From the NCBI GenBank assembly GCA_019285715.1, contig CP079108.1, forward strand, positions 945,001-1,009,000: a stretch of 64,000 nucleotides of DNA, given 5' to 3'. The notes under the pieces were generated by a model that saw nothing but the letters and a program-made list of their open reading frames with translations, was not told where the DNA came from and did not search any database. The translations under genes and the position numbers were made by a program. Each line of letters begins with the position of its first letter. The first letter of the stretch is position 1. Of the stretch, positions 49,135 to 58,430 are shown one piece after another. This DNA is from Sphingosinicellaceae bacterium. Its GTDB lineage: Bacteria > Pseudomonadota > Alphaproteobacteria > Sphingomonadales > Sphingomonadaceae.

Positions 49135-50676
49135 TCATCGGCGAGCGAGAAAGCGGTCCGCCGTTCGTAGCGACAAGGCCATGATGGTCAGAGCCGGGTT
49201 GACGGCCAGGGCGCTTGGAAAGACCGAGTTGTCGCAGATGGTGAGGTTCGCGACGTCATGCGCACGACCGTCGGCGTCCACCACCGACGTTGCGGGATCG
49301 TCGCCCATTCGCGCCGTGCCGATGGTATGCGCGTATCGATCGTACGCCCAGATGTCGTGAGCCCCCGCTTCGGTCCAGATCTCGCGCATCACCCGTTCGG
49401 CGTGTGCCGTCATCAGCCGCTCGTTCTCACCTGCACTAAACGTGATTAAGGGTTTTGGCAGACCTCGGGCATCAAGTTCCGCGGACAGTGTCAGCGCGTG
49501 GCAATCGTAGGGCAGGCAGTCGCCTAGGATGTTGATCCCCGCGACGTGGTTGTAGCCTTGCATATGCTCCTTGAGGTCGTCGCCCCAGAGGCCACGCCCT
49601 CTGGCGACCTGGACCGCATAGGTGAGCGGCATGACGCCGATCGACTGCAGCAGATAGCCGCCTGCGAAGTCGGCATCGGCCGCGCGGTGGGTATCCTCGG
49701 AGATCAGCCCGCCGGGAATGCCCTTGTACGGGCGCGTCTCCTCGTCGAACTGGCCCCAGACCTGCATGCCGGTGTGCGCCATGAAGTTGCGCCCGACCTG
49801 GCCACTCGAATTGGCTAGTGCGTTGATCAACAGCAGTCGTGGCGTTTCGATCGCACCGGCGCAGAGGAAGACGTGGCGGCAGCGCTGACGCTGATCCTGC
49901 CCCTCGTGGCGGTAGACGACGCCTGTGATGACGCCGCCGGCACCCCGTTCCACGCCGATGACAAAGCTAAGCGTCCTAATTTCGGCGCCGTGCATGACCG
50001 CCAATGGAATGTAAGTCACATCCATGCTCGCCTTGGCACCGGTCGAGCAGCCCGCCTGGCAGAAGCCGCGGTTGCTGCACGCCGGACGCCAGCCGTGCCC
50101 AGGTTGGTAGTAGGATCCGGACAAGGCCGCATTGGCCGCGGGCGACGTCCGGATGCCGAGCGACGCGCAAGCCCGCTCCATCAACTGCGCGGCTGCATTC
50201 AGCGGCAGCGGTGCCAGCGGATAAGGCTGGTCCCTCGGCGGACCCCAAGGGTAGCTTGCAGGTCCTGACACGCCCAGGAACGCCTCGATCTCGTCGAAGT
50301 ACCGGGCAAGGTCCTGATAGCCGATCGGCCAGTCGACACCGACGCCGAATTCGGTATTTAGCTTGAAATCGTCAGGTTGAGGGCGAGGCGTGTAGGCTGT
50401 GTAGTGGAGCGTCGAACCACCTACGCCGATGCCACTGTTGTTCTTTCCGAACTGGATCGGGTCGGCACCGGCGCTAAGGCGCTCGTCCATCCAGAACAGC
50501 TTGTTCTGTTCGGTTTCGTCGGTCGCGAAGTCGGCGGCCGGATCCCATTGCCGTCCGGCCTCGAGCGCGACCACGCTCAGACCCGCGGCAGCCAGTCGGG
50601 CCATGAGCGGCGCACCGCCCGCCCCGGTCCCGATCACGACGGCGTCGACGATGTCATCCGTGCGATAACGCGTCAA
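49135..50676 (-). CDS. GMC-family FAD oxidoreductase (gluconate/sorbose dehydrogenase-type large subunit)
   Basis: A 513-aa flavoprotein. The FAD-binding GxGxxG is in VIGTGAGGAPLMARLAAAG near the N-terminus. NNSGIGVGGSTLHYTAYTPR is the second FAD contact. CSNRGFCQAGCSTGAKAS is a cysteine-rich segment typical of membrane-bound gluconate 2-dehydrogenase relatives. The C-terminal GMC motif is ANLTICDNSVFPSALAVNPALTIMALSLR. It starts at TTG overlapping the stop of the small-subunit gene (TTGA). It probably oxidises a sugar or alcohol in the periplasm or at the membrane, passing electrons to the respiratory chain; no cytochrome subunit is encoded nearby. Confidence 0.87.
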   Translation of the reverse strand: MTRYRTDDIVDAVVIGTGAGGAPLMARLAAAGLSVVALEAGRQWDPAADFATDETEQNKLFWMDERLSAGADPIQFGKNNSGIGVGGSTLHYTAYTPRPQPDDFKLNTEFGVGVDWPIGYQDLARYFDEIEAFLGVSGPASYPWGPPRDQPYPLAPLPLNAAAQLMERACASLGIRTSPAANAALSGSYYQPGHGWRPACSNRGFCQAGCSTGAKASMDVTYIPLAVMHGAEIRTLSFVIGVERGAGGVITGVVYRHEGQDQRQRCRHVFLCAGAIETPRLLLINALANSSGQVGRNFMAHTGMQVWGQFDEETRPYKGIPGGLISEDTHRAADADFAGGYLLQSIGVMPLTYAVQVARGRGLWGDDLKEHMQGYNHVAGINILGDCLPYDCHALTLSAELDARGLPKPLITFSAGENERLMTAHAERVMREIWTEAGAHDIWAYDRYAHTIGTARMGDDPATSVVDADGRAHDVANLTICDNSVFPSALAVNPALTIMALSLRTADRFLARR

Positions 50677-51278
50677 GCGATGCGCTCCGGCTCATGAGCG
50701 GCGCGCGCTTCCAGCCCGACGGCCTGCCAACCTCTCGCATCCGCGAATCCGGCATAGCCGATCTCGTCCAGTGCCACTGGTTGCGCGTAGAAGATGTCGA
50801 CCAGTGCCGCCAGAAGCTCCTCGAAGAACCGGTCCGGCTTGATGCCCTTCCATTCAGGACCGGACACGCGATTGAACTGGATCGCGCGCAGGACCTCGTC
50901 CTGCTGCTCCACGTCCAGCCCGACGAAATCCCGGCTGAACATCCCGTGGGCGGCGGCATCCAGCGCACCAAGACCAAGCTCGAACAGCGTGGCATCATCA
51001 GGCATGTCCGCGTGCCGCCAACCGCTTCTGGTCCCGGCACCCAGACGACGACGTAGCTCTCGTCCGAGGTCGAGACCGGGCACTTCATGAGGAATGAGGC
51101 GCGCCGCCACCGCATCGAGTATCAGAGCCACACCTGCGAAGGCGGCCTCCACCGGAATGGCGTGGCCGGTGCGCCGCTGGAGTGCTGCGGCCGTGGGCGG
51201 GGTGACCAAGGGTCCTGACAGCAGCCTGGCGGATGTGCCCATCGGGTATGAGGGAGACCGCTCGCGGGATTCTACCAT
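50673..51278 (-). CDS. Gluconate 2-dehydrogenase subunit 3-like protein
   Basis: A 201-aa small subunit. Landmarks are GVALILDAVAARLIPHEVPG, then DDATLFELGLGALDAAAH, and FFEELLAALVDIFYAQPVAL, matching the Gluconate_2-dh3 family that accompanies GMC dehydrogenases. GGAG lies 6-7 nt before ATG 51278. The N-terminal residues are not clearly a Tat signal, unlike many relatives, so its location is uncertain. It is translated just before the flavoprotein and coupled to it. Divergent from an AraC regulator across 165 bp. Confidence 0.8.
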   Translation of the reverse strand: MVESRERSPSYPMGTSARLLSGPLVTPPTAAALQRRTGHAIPVEAAFAGVALILDAVAARLIPHEVPGLDLGRELRRRLGAGTRSGWRHADMPDDATLFELGLGALDAAAHGMFSRDFVGLDVEQQDEVLRAIQFNRVSGPEWKGIKPDRFFEELLAALVDIFYAQPVALDEIGYAGFADARGWQAVGLEARAAHEPERIA

Positions 51279-51443
51279 CGACTTCTCCGACACACGCGAA
51301 CGGCACCTCTGCGTGTGTAGAACGATGTCGGAACCAGCCTCCACGAGACACGGCCGAAAAGCGCACGATAAGCTCGGCTACGGCAGTCCACGCCTCAAAA
51401 GTGATTTTGAAACCTCCTCGCGATCGTGGACGAAGTGAGCGTC

Positions 51444-52334
51444 ATGGTCATCTGCCTCGCTCAGCCTACATCGCCGGCGGAACGGGCGACGGGTCTCGGT
51501 GAATCGCCGATCCTATGGACGGCGCCCGTCGGCAGGGATGGTGCCACCGTGCGCCGCTGGCGCGATATCGATCCCAACATCTCTCAGCCGGCCTTCGATC
51601 AGCACTACCTCACCATCCATCTCGGTGGTCACAAGCGCATCGTCAGACGAGGCGAGGGAAGGGCGCTAGAAGTCGACACCGAAGATGGCGCGATGTCGCT
51701 GATCCCGGCCGGCTCAGCGTACGAGTGGCGTACGTCCGGGCCGATCGACTTCGCGCACCTCTACCTGCCGGTGAGCGCAGTTCGGCAGATCGGCATCGAA
51801 GCGTTCGGACGCGACGGCGGCCGGGGGGTGGAGGACCGGCTCGGGTTCGTCGATCCGCTGATCCGGTCGCTCTTCGTGACGATGCTTGCCGAGATCGCGA
51901 CGCCAGATCTGACGTCCGATTTCTATCTCGACGCGCTCTACACCACGCTTATGGTAGCCCTATTGAAGGGCCGTGCGGGTCGACTGTCGGCGGCCCAGAC
52001 GCCGATGTCGTTGGCACCCGCCCGGCTCCGCCGGGTCTACGACTACATCGACGTAAATTTCGCGTCCGAAATCGGCATCGACGAACTCGCGGGTGTCGCG
52101 GCGCTGAGCCGCTTCCATTTCGGCCGCGCCTTCTCCGCAGCCAATGGTGCCGCGCCGTATGCCTATCTGACCGGGCGGCGGATCGCGCACAGCAAGATGC
52201 TCCTGCGCGAAGCAAGCCTGGTGATCGGTGAGATCGCCCGGCGATCGGGCTTTCGAACGCCGGGTCAGTTCTCCCGGATGTTCAAGAGAGCCATCGGAGT
52301 TTCGCCTCGGGAGTATCAACGACTGTCTCGATGA
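51444..52334 (+). CDS. AraC-family transcriptional regulator
   Basis: A 296-aa regulator. The C-terminal pair of HTH motifs is clear: RVYDYIDVNFASEIGIDELA, LSRFHFGRAFSAANG, then LVIGEIARRSGFRTPGQFSRMFKRAIGVSPREYQ. The N-terminal half is a cupin-like sensor with HYLTIHLGGHKRIVRRGEG. ATG 51444 is preferred over GTG 51426. It is divergent from the GMC dehydrogenase pair and upstream of a secreted protein, so it may control either. The inducer is unknown. Confidence 0.87.
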   Translation: MVICLAQPTSPAERATGLGESPILWTAPVGRDGATVRRWRDIDPNISQPAFDQHYLTIHLGGHKRIVRRGEGRALEVDTEDGAMSLIPAGSAYEWRTSGPIDFAHLYLPVSAVRQIGIEAFGRDGGRGVEDRLGFVDPLIRSLFVTMLAEIATPDLTSDFYLDALYTTLMVALLKGRAGRLSAAQTPMSLAPARLRRVYDYIDVNFASEIGIDELAGVAALSRFHFGRAFSAANGAAPYAYLTGRRIAHSKMLLREASLVIGEIARRSGFRTPGQFSRMFKRAIGVSPREYQRLSR

Positions 52335-52441
52335 CAGTGCGTTTCGTGCGCGAAACGCGCGTGTCGTGCGGTTACTTCCGTTTCACTGGCACCGCGACGA
52401 CCTGACACCGGTTGACGCGGCGAACGAGAGGAACCGCTCAA

Positions 52442-53611
52442 ATGAAACTACATCTGACGATCTTACTGCTGGCCAGCGTCGCGACGCCCGCCATGGCGAA
52501 GCTGGCTCCCGAGGCGGCGGCACTCGCCGCCACGGCGGCACGGGAATCCGGTCGGCCGGTCTACACCGCCGCGAACGGTGTCAGATTCACGAAACAGCAG
52601 AACGTCTTCGTGAAGAGCGCGTTGGCGGTCGATTTCACCTACCGCGCGGCAACCGTCACCTTGCCTCTCTTCCGGGGCAAAGCCCCGGATGGGACCGACG
52701 TTTTCTACATCATAACGGACACTTCGGACTTCGAAACGGCCAAGCGGATGGGCCTCAACTATGCACCGAAGATGGCGAAGGTCGTCGGAACGCAGGGTGC
52801 CCAGAACGTGACGGTCGACAACGGCATCATGAAATTCCGCGGCAATGTCGACTTCTCGCCGGAATACGAGGTCACGCCGGGAGATGCACCGACCTTCTTC
52901 CCGCCCAAGTCGTTCACCCCCGGTGCCACTGGCGACGCGGAATGGTCATCGATGGCCGTGCTGCCCAGTGGCGTCGTGCTCAATGTCCAGATGGTCCAGA
53001 ACGCGAGCGGTGCGCATGACCGGCTGAAGGCGATCGATCTCAAGAAGCGCACCGTGACGATGTCGCTTTTGGACGGCGTCCACAACGGCAAGCAGTACTA
53101 CTACCATCTCGTCACCGACGTATCGGCAGATCTGCCGTCGGTGCTCGAAAAGGGCGTGTACACACCCCGGCTCGCCATGATCCCGGCATTCGGCAAGTCG
53201 GAGCCCGGCGACAACTCGGCATTGCTGGGCTTCTCGCCTGTGCTGAACGGCAGCACGCAGAAGGGTTCCGGCCAGGATCAAGGCTTCTCCACTTCGCTCG
53301 CGAACATGGGCATCGATCCGATCAACGTCTTTCCGCTGCCTCCGCGCAACGAGGACGCGTCCAAGTCTAACAACTACAGTCCGCTATGGGATGCTCACGT
53401 CAGCATGTGGACGGAGAAGGCGATCGCCCAGGGCAAGGTTCATCGCATCTATTCGCTCGATGAACTCAAGGCGTTGATCAGATCGGGTATGATGACCAGT
53501 GCCATGATCAACCCGCCCGGGGCTGCGAACGGTTTCGTCGGCGGTCTTCGCCCAACAAAGGTGATCATCAATTGTCCGGTAATCGCTCAGCCCGACCTAC
53601 CGAAACAATAG
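52442..53611 (+). CDS. Exported hypothetical protein
   Basis: A 389-aa protein with a signal peptide (MKLHLTILLLASVATPAMA). The mature part is beta-rich and contains VFYIITDTSDFETAKRMGLN, SSMAVLPSGVVLNVQMVQNA and YSPLWDAHVSMWTEKAIA. This resembles a family of uncharacterised periplasmic proteins; I do not know its function. It lies about 110 bp after the AraC gene and ends before a strong intrinsic terminator at 53661, so it is probably a single-gene unit or cotranscribed with araC. Confidence 0.7.
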   Translation: MKLHLTILLLASVATPAMAKLAPEAAALAATAARESGRPVYTAANGVRFTKQQNVFVKSALAVDFTYRAATVTLPLFRGKAPDGTDVFYIITDTSDFETAKRMGLNYAPKMAKVVGTQGAQNVTVDNGIMKFRGNVDFSPEYEVTPGDAPTFFPPKSFTPGATGDAEWSSMAVLPSGVVLNVQMVQNASGAHDRLKAIDLKKRTVTMSLLDGVHNGKQYYYHLVTDVSADLPSVLEKGVYTPRLAMIPAFGKSEPGDNSALLGFSPVLNGSTQKGSGQDQGFSTSLANMGIDPINVFPLPPRNEDASKSNNYSPLWDAHVSMWTEKAIAQGKVHRIYSLDELKALIRSGMMTSAMINPPGAANGFVGGLRPTKVIINCPVIAQPDLPKQ

Positions 53612-53660
53612 TGTCCTGAGCTTCGTCGGCTTGCCGCTTTAAACGGGCCAGGTCGGCGGA

Positions 53661-53715
53661 GGACCGCGCACCCGTTCTCCCTCCCTGACCCCCAGGGGTG
53701 CGCGGTCCCTTTTTT
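53661..53715 (+). terminator. Rho-independent terminator
   Basis: A perfect 13-bp stem, GGACCGCGCACCC at 53661-53673 pairing with GGGTGCGCGGTCC at 53696-53708, followed by a run of seven T. It terminates the exported-protein gene and separates it from the TPP-enzyme operon that starts 18 bp later. Confidence 0.92.
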
Positions 53716-53732
53716 CATGAAGTGAGATTGCC

Positions 53733-55520
53733 ATGAGCCGTACTGTCGGAGACTTCGTCATAGAGCGCCTCGGAGAGTGGGGGGTAGATCTGATCTTCGG
53801 GTATCCCGGGGACGGCATAAACGGGACTTTCGCGGCGCTTCAGCGCGCTGACTGCCCGATCAGGTTCGTGCAGGTCCGGCACGAGGAGATGGCCGCGTTC
53901 ATGGCTTCGGCCTACGCGAAGTTCACCGGCCGGATGGGTACCTGCATTTCCACGGGTGGACCCGGCGCGACCCATATGATCACGGGTCTATACGATGCCA
54001 AGATGGACCACTCACCGGTCCTTGCCATAACCGGCGGCGCGGCCCGTGGTGTCCGCGGTGCCGGATACCAGCAGGAACTGAACCTGGACCGGGTCTTCGC
54101 GGACGTCGCGATCTTTGCGCAGGAAGCGTTGGTGGCCGAGCAGGTCCCGCATCTCCTCGACCGCGCGATCCGTGTCGCGACGGCGTACAAGGGCGTCGGC
54201 GTGGTGGTGCTGCCGGCCGACCTTCAGACCGCAGCCTATCGTGATCCACCCCGCCAGCACGGTTTCACGCGGTCGAGCAGCGGTTACTCGAGACCGAGGG
54301 TCGTTCCCTACGAGCAGGATCTGCAGCGCGCCGCCGACATCCTGAACGCGGGCACCAAGGTCGCGATCCTCGTCGGTGCCGGTGCCATCGGCGCTCATGA
54401 CGTCCTTACGGCGGTCGCCGACAAGCTCGGTGCCGGTGTCGCGAAGGCGTTACTCGGCAAGTCCGCACTTGCGGACGACCTGCCGTTCGTGACCGGCACC
54501 ATTGGACTGCTCGGCACCAAGCCGTCATCCGACATGATGGAGGACTGCGACACCCTGCTCATGGTCGGGACGAGCTTTCCCTGGGCCGAGTTCCTTCCCA
54601 AGACAGGGCAGGCGCGCAGCGTGCAGATCGACATCTCCGCTCACGCGCTCGGCATGCGATATCCGATCGACGTGCCCCTGCATGGGGACAGCATCGAGAC
54701 GCTTGAAGCCCTGCTGCCGCTACTGACCCGGAAGGAGGACCGCAGCTGGCGCGAAGGTGTGGAGAAGGGCGTAGCCGAGTGGTGGGAGTTGATGGATGAG
54801 CGCGCCCACGCCAAGGCCACCCCCGTCAATCCGCAGCGTGTCGTCTGGGAGTTGTCGCCACGGCTCGGGGCGGATGCGATCATCACGTCCGATTCCGGCA
54901 GCTGCGCCAACTGGTATGCGCGCGACCTACGCGTCAAGCAGGGCCAGATGATGAGCCTGTCGGGCGGCCTCGCCTCGATGGGTGCGGCGGTACCCTATGC
55001 GATCGCGGCCAAGTTCGCGCACCCCGACCGGCCGGTGGTCGCGTTGGTCGGCGACGGCGCCATGCAGATGAACAACATGGCCGAGCTGATAACCGTCCAG
55101 AAATACTGGCGGGAATGGGCGACGCCGACCTGGATCTGCTGTGTCTTCAACAACGAGGATCTGAATCAGGTGACCTGGGAACAGCGTGTGATGCTCGGCA
55201 GTCCCAGATTCGATGCGACGCAGCTCATCCCCAACGTGCCCTATGCGAAGTTCGCGGCGTCCATCGGCCTCAACGCGATCTACGTCGACGACCCCGAGAT
55301 GCTCGGCGCCGCCTGGGACGAGGCGCTGGCGTGCGACCGGCCTACCGTCATCGAGGTCAAGACCGATCCCGAGGTGCCGCCGCTGCCGCCGCATATCAGT
55401 TTCGAACAGGCGCGCACCTTCATGAGCATCCTGCTCCAGGGCGACGGTGGCGGGGCGCATCTGGTGGTCGAGTCCGCCCGGCAGGTCCTCGCCGGTCTCC
55501 TCCCGGGAGATCGACACTGA
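53733..55520 (+). CDS. Thiamine-diphosphate-dependent enzyme (pyruvate oxidase/POX-like)
   Basis: A 595-aa TPP enzyme with the three expected domains. The catalytic Glu is in QVRHEEMAAFMASAYAKFTG (about residue 51), after FGYPGDGINGTF. The central domain has VAILVGAGAIGA. The TPP-Mg motif is ALVGDGAMQMNNMAELIT. The C-terminal part resembles pyruvate oxidase and pyruvate dehydrogenase (quinone)-like proteins more than acetolactate synthase, but the substrate cannot be told from sequence. It is the first gene of a five-gene coupled operon that also has an alpha-hydroxy-acid oxidase, so a 2-oxoacid intermediate is plausible. Confidence 0.85.
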   Translation: MSRTVGDFVIERLGEWGVDLIFGYPGDGINGTFAALQRADCPIRFVQVRHEEMAAFMASAYAKFTGRMGTCISTGGPGATHMITGLYDAKMDHSPVLAITGGAARGVRGAGYQQELNLDRVFADVAIFAQEALVAEQVPHLLDRAIRVATAYKGVGVVVLPADLQTAAYRDPPRQHGFTRSSSGYSRPRVVPYEQDLQRAADILNAGTKVAILVGAGAIGAHDVLTAVADKLGAGVAKALLGKSALADDLPFVTGTIGLLGTKPSSDMMEDCDTLLMVGTSFPWAEFLPKTGQARSVQIDISAHALGMRYPIDVPLHGDSIETLEALLPLLTRKEDRSWREGVEKGVAEWWELMDERAHAKATPVNPQRVVWELSPRLGADAIITSDSGSCANWYARDLRVKQGQMMSLSGGLASMGAAVPYAIAAKFAHPDRPVVALVGDGAMQMNNMAELITVQKYWREWATPTWICCVFNNEDLNQVTWEQRVMLGSPRFDATQLIPNVPYAKFAASIGLNAIYVDDPEMLGAAWDEALACDRPTVIEVKTDPEVPPLPPHISFEQARTFMSILLQGDGGGAHLVVESARQVLAGLLPGDRH

Positions 55521-55522
55521 GC

Positions 55523-56248
55523 GTGCCCTTACCCCAGCTCGTCTTAGCCCATTACTTCGGCGGCTCGGATCATTCGTGGGCGCCATTGATGCGCGAACTC
55601 GGAGACTACCCGGTGGCCGCTCCGGTGCTGGCGGGCTTCGGCGGAACGCCGGCGGCGGTCGGCGGTCCCAGCCTCGACGGTTATGCCCAGCAGCTTGTGG
55701 CGGCTGCGCGGGGTCCGTGGATCGCGGTGGGCCATTCCATGGGAGCCAAGGTGGCGCTGGAGTCAGCGGTGTGCGGCGCTCCAGGCCTGCTCGGCTTGAT
55801 CCTGATCAGCCCGTCTCCGCCCACGCCCGAGCCGATCACCGACGACGCGCGTCGCAAGGCGCTCGCGGCTTGGGGCAACCGCGCCGCAGCGACGGCCAAC
55901 ATGACCGCCGTCACCGGCGGTGCGGTCTCTGCCGAAGTGCTGGCGCAATGCGTCGAAGACGAGCTCGCCGTGGACGAGGTCACATGGCGCTGGTGGTATG
56001 AGACCGGTAGCCTCGTCGACATCTCGGCAGCCGTCTCCAAGGTGGATCTGCCCGTGCTCGTGCTGACCGGTGACAATGACAAGGTGCTTGGCCTCGAAGT
56101 CGCCGTGGGCGTCACGCGCCACCTAGTCAACGCAGCGCTCGGCATCATTCCCGGTGGCGGGCACCTTGTACCTCTCGAACAGCCTGTAGCCGTCGCCGGG
56201 CGCATCCGCGAGTTCGTCTCGAGGCTTGCGGAACTGTCCGCAGCGTGA
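55523..56248 (+). CDS. Alpha/beta hydrolase
   Basis: A 241-aa cytosolic alpha/beta hydrolase starting at GTG, 2 nt after the TPP-enzyme stop. The fold starts at LPQLVLAHYFGGSDHSW. The nucleophile is Ser in AVGHSMGAKVALE, the acid is Asp in LVLTGDNDKVLG and the base is His in IIPGGGHLVPLEQP. It lacks a signal peptide. Its stop overlaps the next GTG (GTGA). Substrate unknown; it may cleave an ester or thioester made or used by the neighbouring TPP and oxidase enzymes. Confidence 0.82.
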   Translation: MPLPQLVLAHYFGGSDHSWAPLMRELGDYPVAAPVLAGFGGTPAAVGGPSLDGYAQQLVAAARGPWIAVGHSMGAKVALESAVCGAPGLLGLILISPSPPTPEPITDDARRKALAAWGNRAAATANMTAVTGGAVSAEVLAQCVEDELAVDEVTWRWWYETGSLVDISAAVSKVDLPVLVLTGDNDKVLGLEVAVGVTRHLVNAALGIIPGGGHLVPLEQPVAVAGRIREFVSRLAELSAA

Positions 56249-57387
56249 AGATCAATCTCGAGGATTTCAGGCGTATCGCTCGCCGCAAGCTGCCCCGCGC
56301 GGTGTTCGAATACATCGACGGCGGATCGTATAGCGAACTCACGCTCGGCCGCAATCGCACCGACCTCGACGCACTGGCTATCCACGGCGCGGTCATGCGC
56401 GACGTGTCGGAGCTTTCGATCCAGACGACGCTGGCGGGCGACCAGGCGTCGATGCCGTTTGCGCTGGCGCCCGTCGGAATGGCCGGCCTCGCCTGGCCTG
56501 ACGGCGAGATCGGCGCGGCGCGCGCCGCGGAGGCGTTCGGGGTCCCGTTCTGTCTATCCACCTTCTCCATCGCCTCGATCGAAGACGTGGCGGCAGCGGT
56601 GGAGCGGCCGTTCTGGTCGCAGCTCTACATGATGAAGCAGCAGAGCGTGAACGAAAGCCTGATCCACCGGGCCCTTGATGCAGGTTGCTCGGCGCTGGTG
56701 ATGACGCTCGACGTCCACGTCCACAGCCAGCGATGGGCCGACAACCGCAACGGGCTGACCTCGCCGGTCCGGGTCACCCCTTCCGGCCTGCTGAACATGG
56801 CAACGCATCTACCTTGGCTGCTGCGCATGGCCGGTAGCCGCCGGTGGACGTTCGCGACCATGCAAGCCGAGAATCCGCAGGCGGCGAACGTGTTCGAACT
56901 CGCGGCGTGGGTGAACGCGAACCTCAATCCGTCGATCAACGCGGACGTCGTGCGTTGGGTTCGTGCGAGATGGCCGCGCAAGCTCGTGCTGAAAGGCGTG
57001 ATGGGTATTAACGATGCCAAGATCGCGATCGATCTCGGAGCCGATGCGATCGTCGTGTCCAACCACGGTGGTCGACAACTCGACAGCGCGCCATCCTCCA
57101 TTTCGATGCTCCCGGCGATCGTCGAGGCGGTCGGCGACGATGTCGAAGTGCTTTGGGACGGTGGCGTCCGCACCGGTTTCGATATCGTCAAGGCGATGGG
57201 CCTAGGTGCTCATGGCTGCCTGGGCGGACGCTCCTGGGCCTATGCGGTTGCGGCCGATGGCGGACGAGGAGTGAGCGATATGCTTAGTTTGATGCGCCAG
57301 GAGCTGCTTGACTGCATGGCGCTGTCCGGGGTCACCGACATCCGTGCGTTGCCCGACGGGCTGGTGACGGGTCAGCAGACCCGATGA
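56245..57387 (+). CDS. FMN-dependent alpha-hydroxy-acid oxidase/dehydrogenase
   Basis: A 380-aa TIM-barrel flavoenzyme of the lactate/glycolate oxidase family. It starts INLEDFRRIARRKLPRAVFEYIDGGS, then PFALAPVGMAGLAWPDGE. The catalytic His-Gly-Gly-Arg is in VVSNHGGRQLDSAPSSI, with the flavin lysine in KLVLKGVMG and FMN phosphate contacts in DGGVRTGFDIVKAMGLGA. It oxidises an L-2-hydroxy acid to a 2-oxoacid. GTG start overlapping the previous stop; its own stop overlaps the next ATG. It could supply a 2-oxoacid to the TPP enzyme of the same operon. Confidence 0.9.
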   Translation: MKINLEDFRRIARRKLPRAVFEYIDGGSYSELTLGRNRTDLDALAIHGAVMRDVSELSIQTTLAGDQASMPFALAPVGMAGLAWPDGEIGAARAAEAFGVPFCLSTFSIASIEDVAAAVERPFWSQLYMMKQQSVNESLIHRALDAGCSALVMTLDVHVHSQRWADNRNGLTSPVRVTPSGLLNMATHLPWLLRMAGSRRWTFATMQAENPQAANVFELAAWVNANLNPSINADVVRWVRARWPRKLVLKGVMGINDAKIAIDLGADAIVVSNHGGRQLDSAPSSISMLPAIVEAVGDDVEVLWDGGVRTGFDIVKAMGLGAHGCLGGRSWAYAVAADGGRGVSDMLSLMRQELLDCMALSGVTDIRALPDGLVTGQQTR

Positions 57388-58430
57388 GCCGGATCGAAGC
57401 CACCATCTACGCGGCCACGGACACGCCGCTAGGCAACGGCGCCTTCACGGCAGACGGGCGACTGGTGGTCAGTCATCACCCGATGTACGCGACCCGACAT
57501 CGCGTTTCGGTGTTTTTGCCGGACGGCTCTCTCGCTCCCTTCCCGAACCTTGGTTGGAACACGCCGAATGACGACCCGATGACCTGGCTCGACGCTGTCC
57601 TCGGCCTCCACGACGATGCGGAAGGGCGGATTTGGCTCGCCGACATGGGGACGCGGTCGAACATCCAGCCCAAGCTCGTCGTCTGGGACACCCGTCGCGA
57701 TGCGCTATGGAAGGTGATCCCGCTACCGACCGCGGTGTTGACTCCGTTCTCGGAGCCGAACGACTTCGTCGTCGATGCGCCCCGTGGCAAAGTCTACATC
57801 GCCGACGAAGGTGCCGGCGGCGGTGGCGACGGTTCCCGCGCTGCCCTGATAGTCGTCGACATCCAGAGCGGGGCGGCGGTCCGGCGTCTAGAGGGGCACG
57901 AGGGTATCCTGGCTTCGCATGAGCCGCTCCTGATCGACGGCCTGAAGGTCGAACGGAACCTTCCGGATGGCACGCGCGAACCGATTTACGTCGGCGTCGA
58001 CGGCATCGTCATGGACCGTTCCGGTGAGTGGTTGTACCTGTCCCCGTTGAACGGCAAGACGCTTTGGCGACTTCGCATCCGTGATCTGCTCGATACCGCT
58101 CTCGATGATGTCATGCTGGCGGCGCGCCTCGAGCGCTATGCCGACAAGCCGAATTCAGGTGGCATGTGCATGGACCGGAATGGTGACATCTACCTGACGG
58201 CCATTGAAAGCAGCGCGGTCGGGCGCATCAGGGCCACGGATCGCAGTTACGACGAGATCGTCGCGCGGCCAGACATGTTCTGGCCCGATGGTATCATGGA
58301 GGGGCCCGACGGGGCATTCTACGTGGTCTGCACCCAACTTCCACGTTCTCCGACCTTGGCGCGACCGGGGGAGCAACCGGAACTGCCCTTCAAGGTCTTC
58401 CGCTTCGAAACCGGAGAATCGCAGACGTGA
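57384..58430 (+). CDS. Major royal jelly protein/SMP-30-like beta-propeller protein
   Basis: A 348-aa beta-propeller. LGLHDDAEGRIWLADMG, then PNDFVVDAPRGKVYIADEG and YVGVDGIVMDRSGEWLYLSPLNGKTL are the blade repeats of the MRJP/L-dopachrome tautomerase-related group, which overlaps with SMP-30 lactonases. NSGGMCMDRNGDIYLTAIES and FWPDGIMEGPDGAFYVV form the late blades. There is no signal peptide, so it would be a cytosolic lactonase-like enzyme rather than a secreted one. ATGA overlap with the oxidase; GTGA overlap with the next gene. Confidence 0.8.
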   Translation: MSRIEATIYAATDTPLGNGAFTADGRLVVSHHPMYATRHRVSVFLPDGSLAPFPNLGWNTPNDDPMTWLDAVLGLHDDAEGRIWLADMGTRSNIQPKLVVWDTRRDALWKVIPLPTAVLTPFSEPNDFVVDAPRGKVYIADEGAGGGGDGSRAALIVVDIQSGAAVRRLEGHEGILASHEPLLIDGLKVERNLPDGTREPIYVGVDGIVMDRSGEWLYLSPLNGKTLWRLRIRDLLDTALDDVMLAARLERYADKPNSGGMCMDRNGDIYLTAIESSAVGRIRATDRSYDEIVARPDMFWPDGIMEGPDGAFYVVCTQLPRSPTLARPGEQPELPFKVFRFETGESQT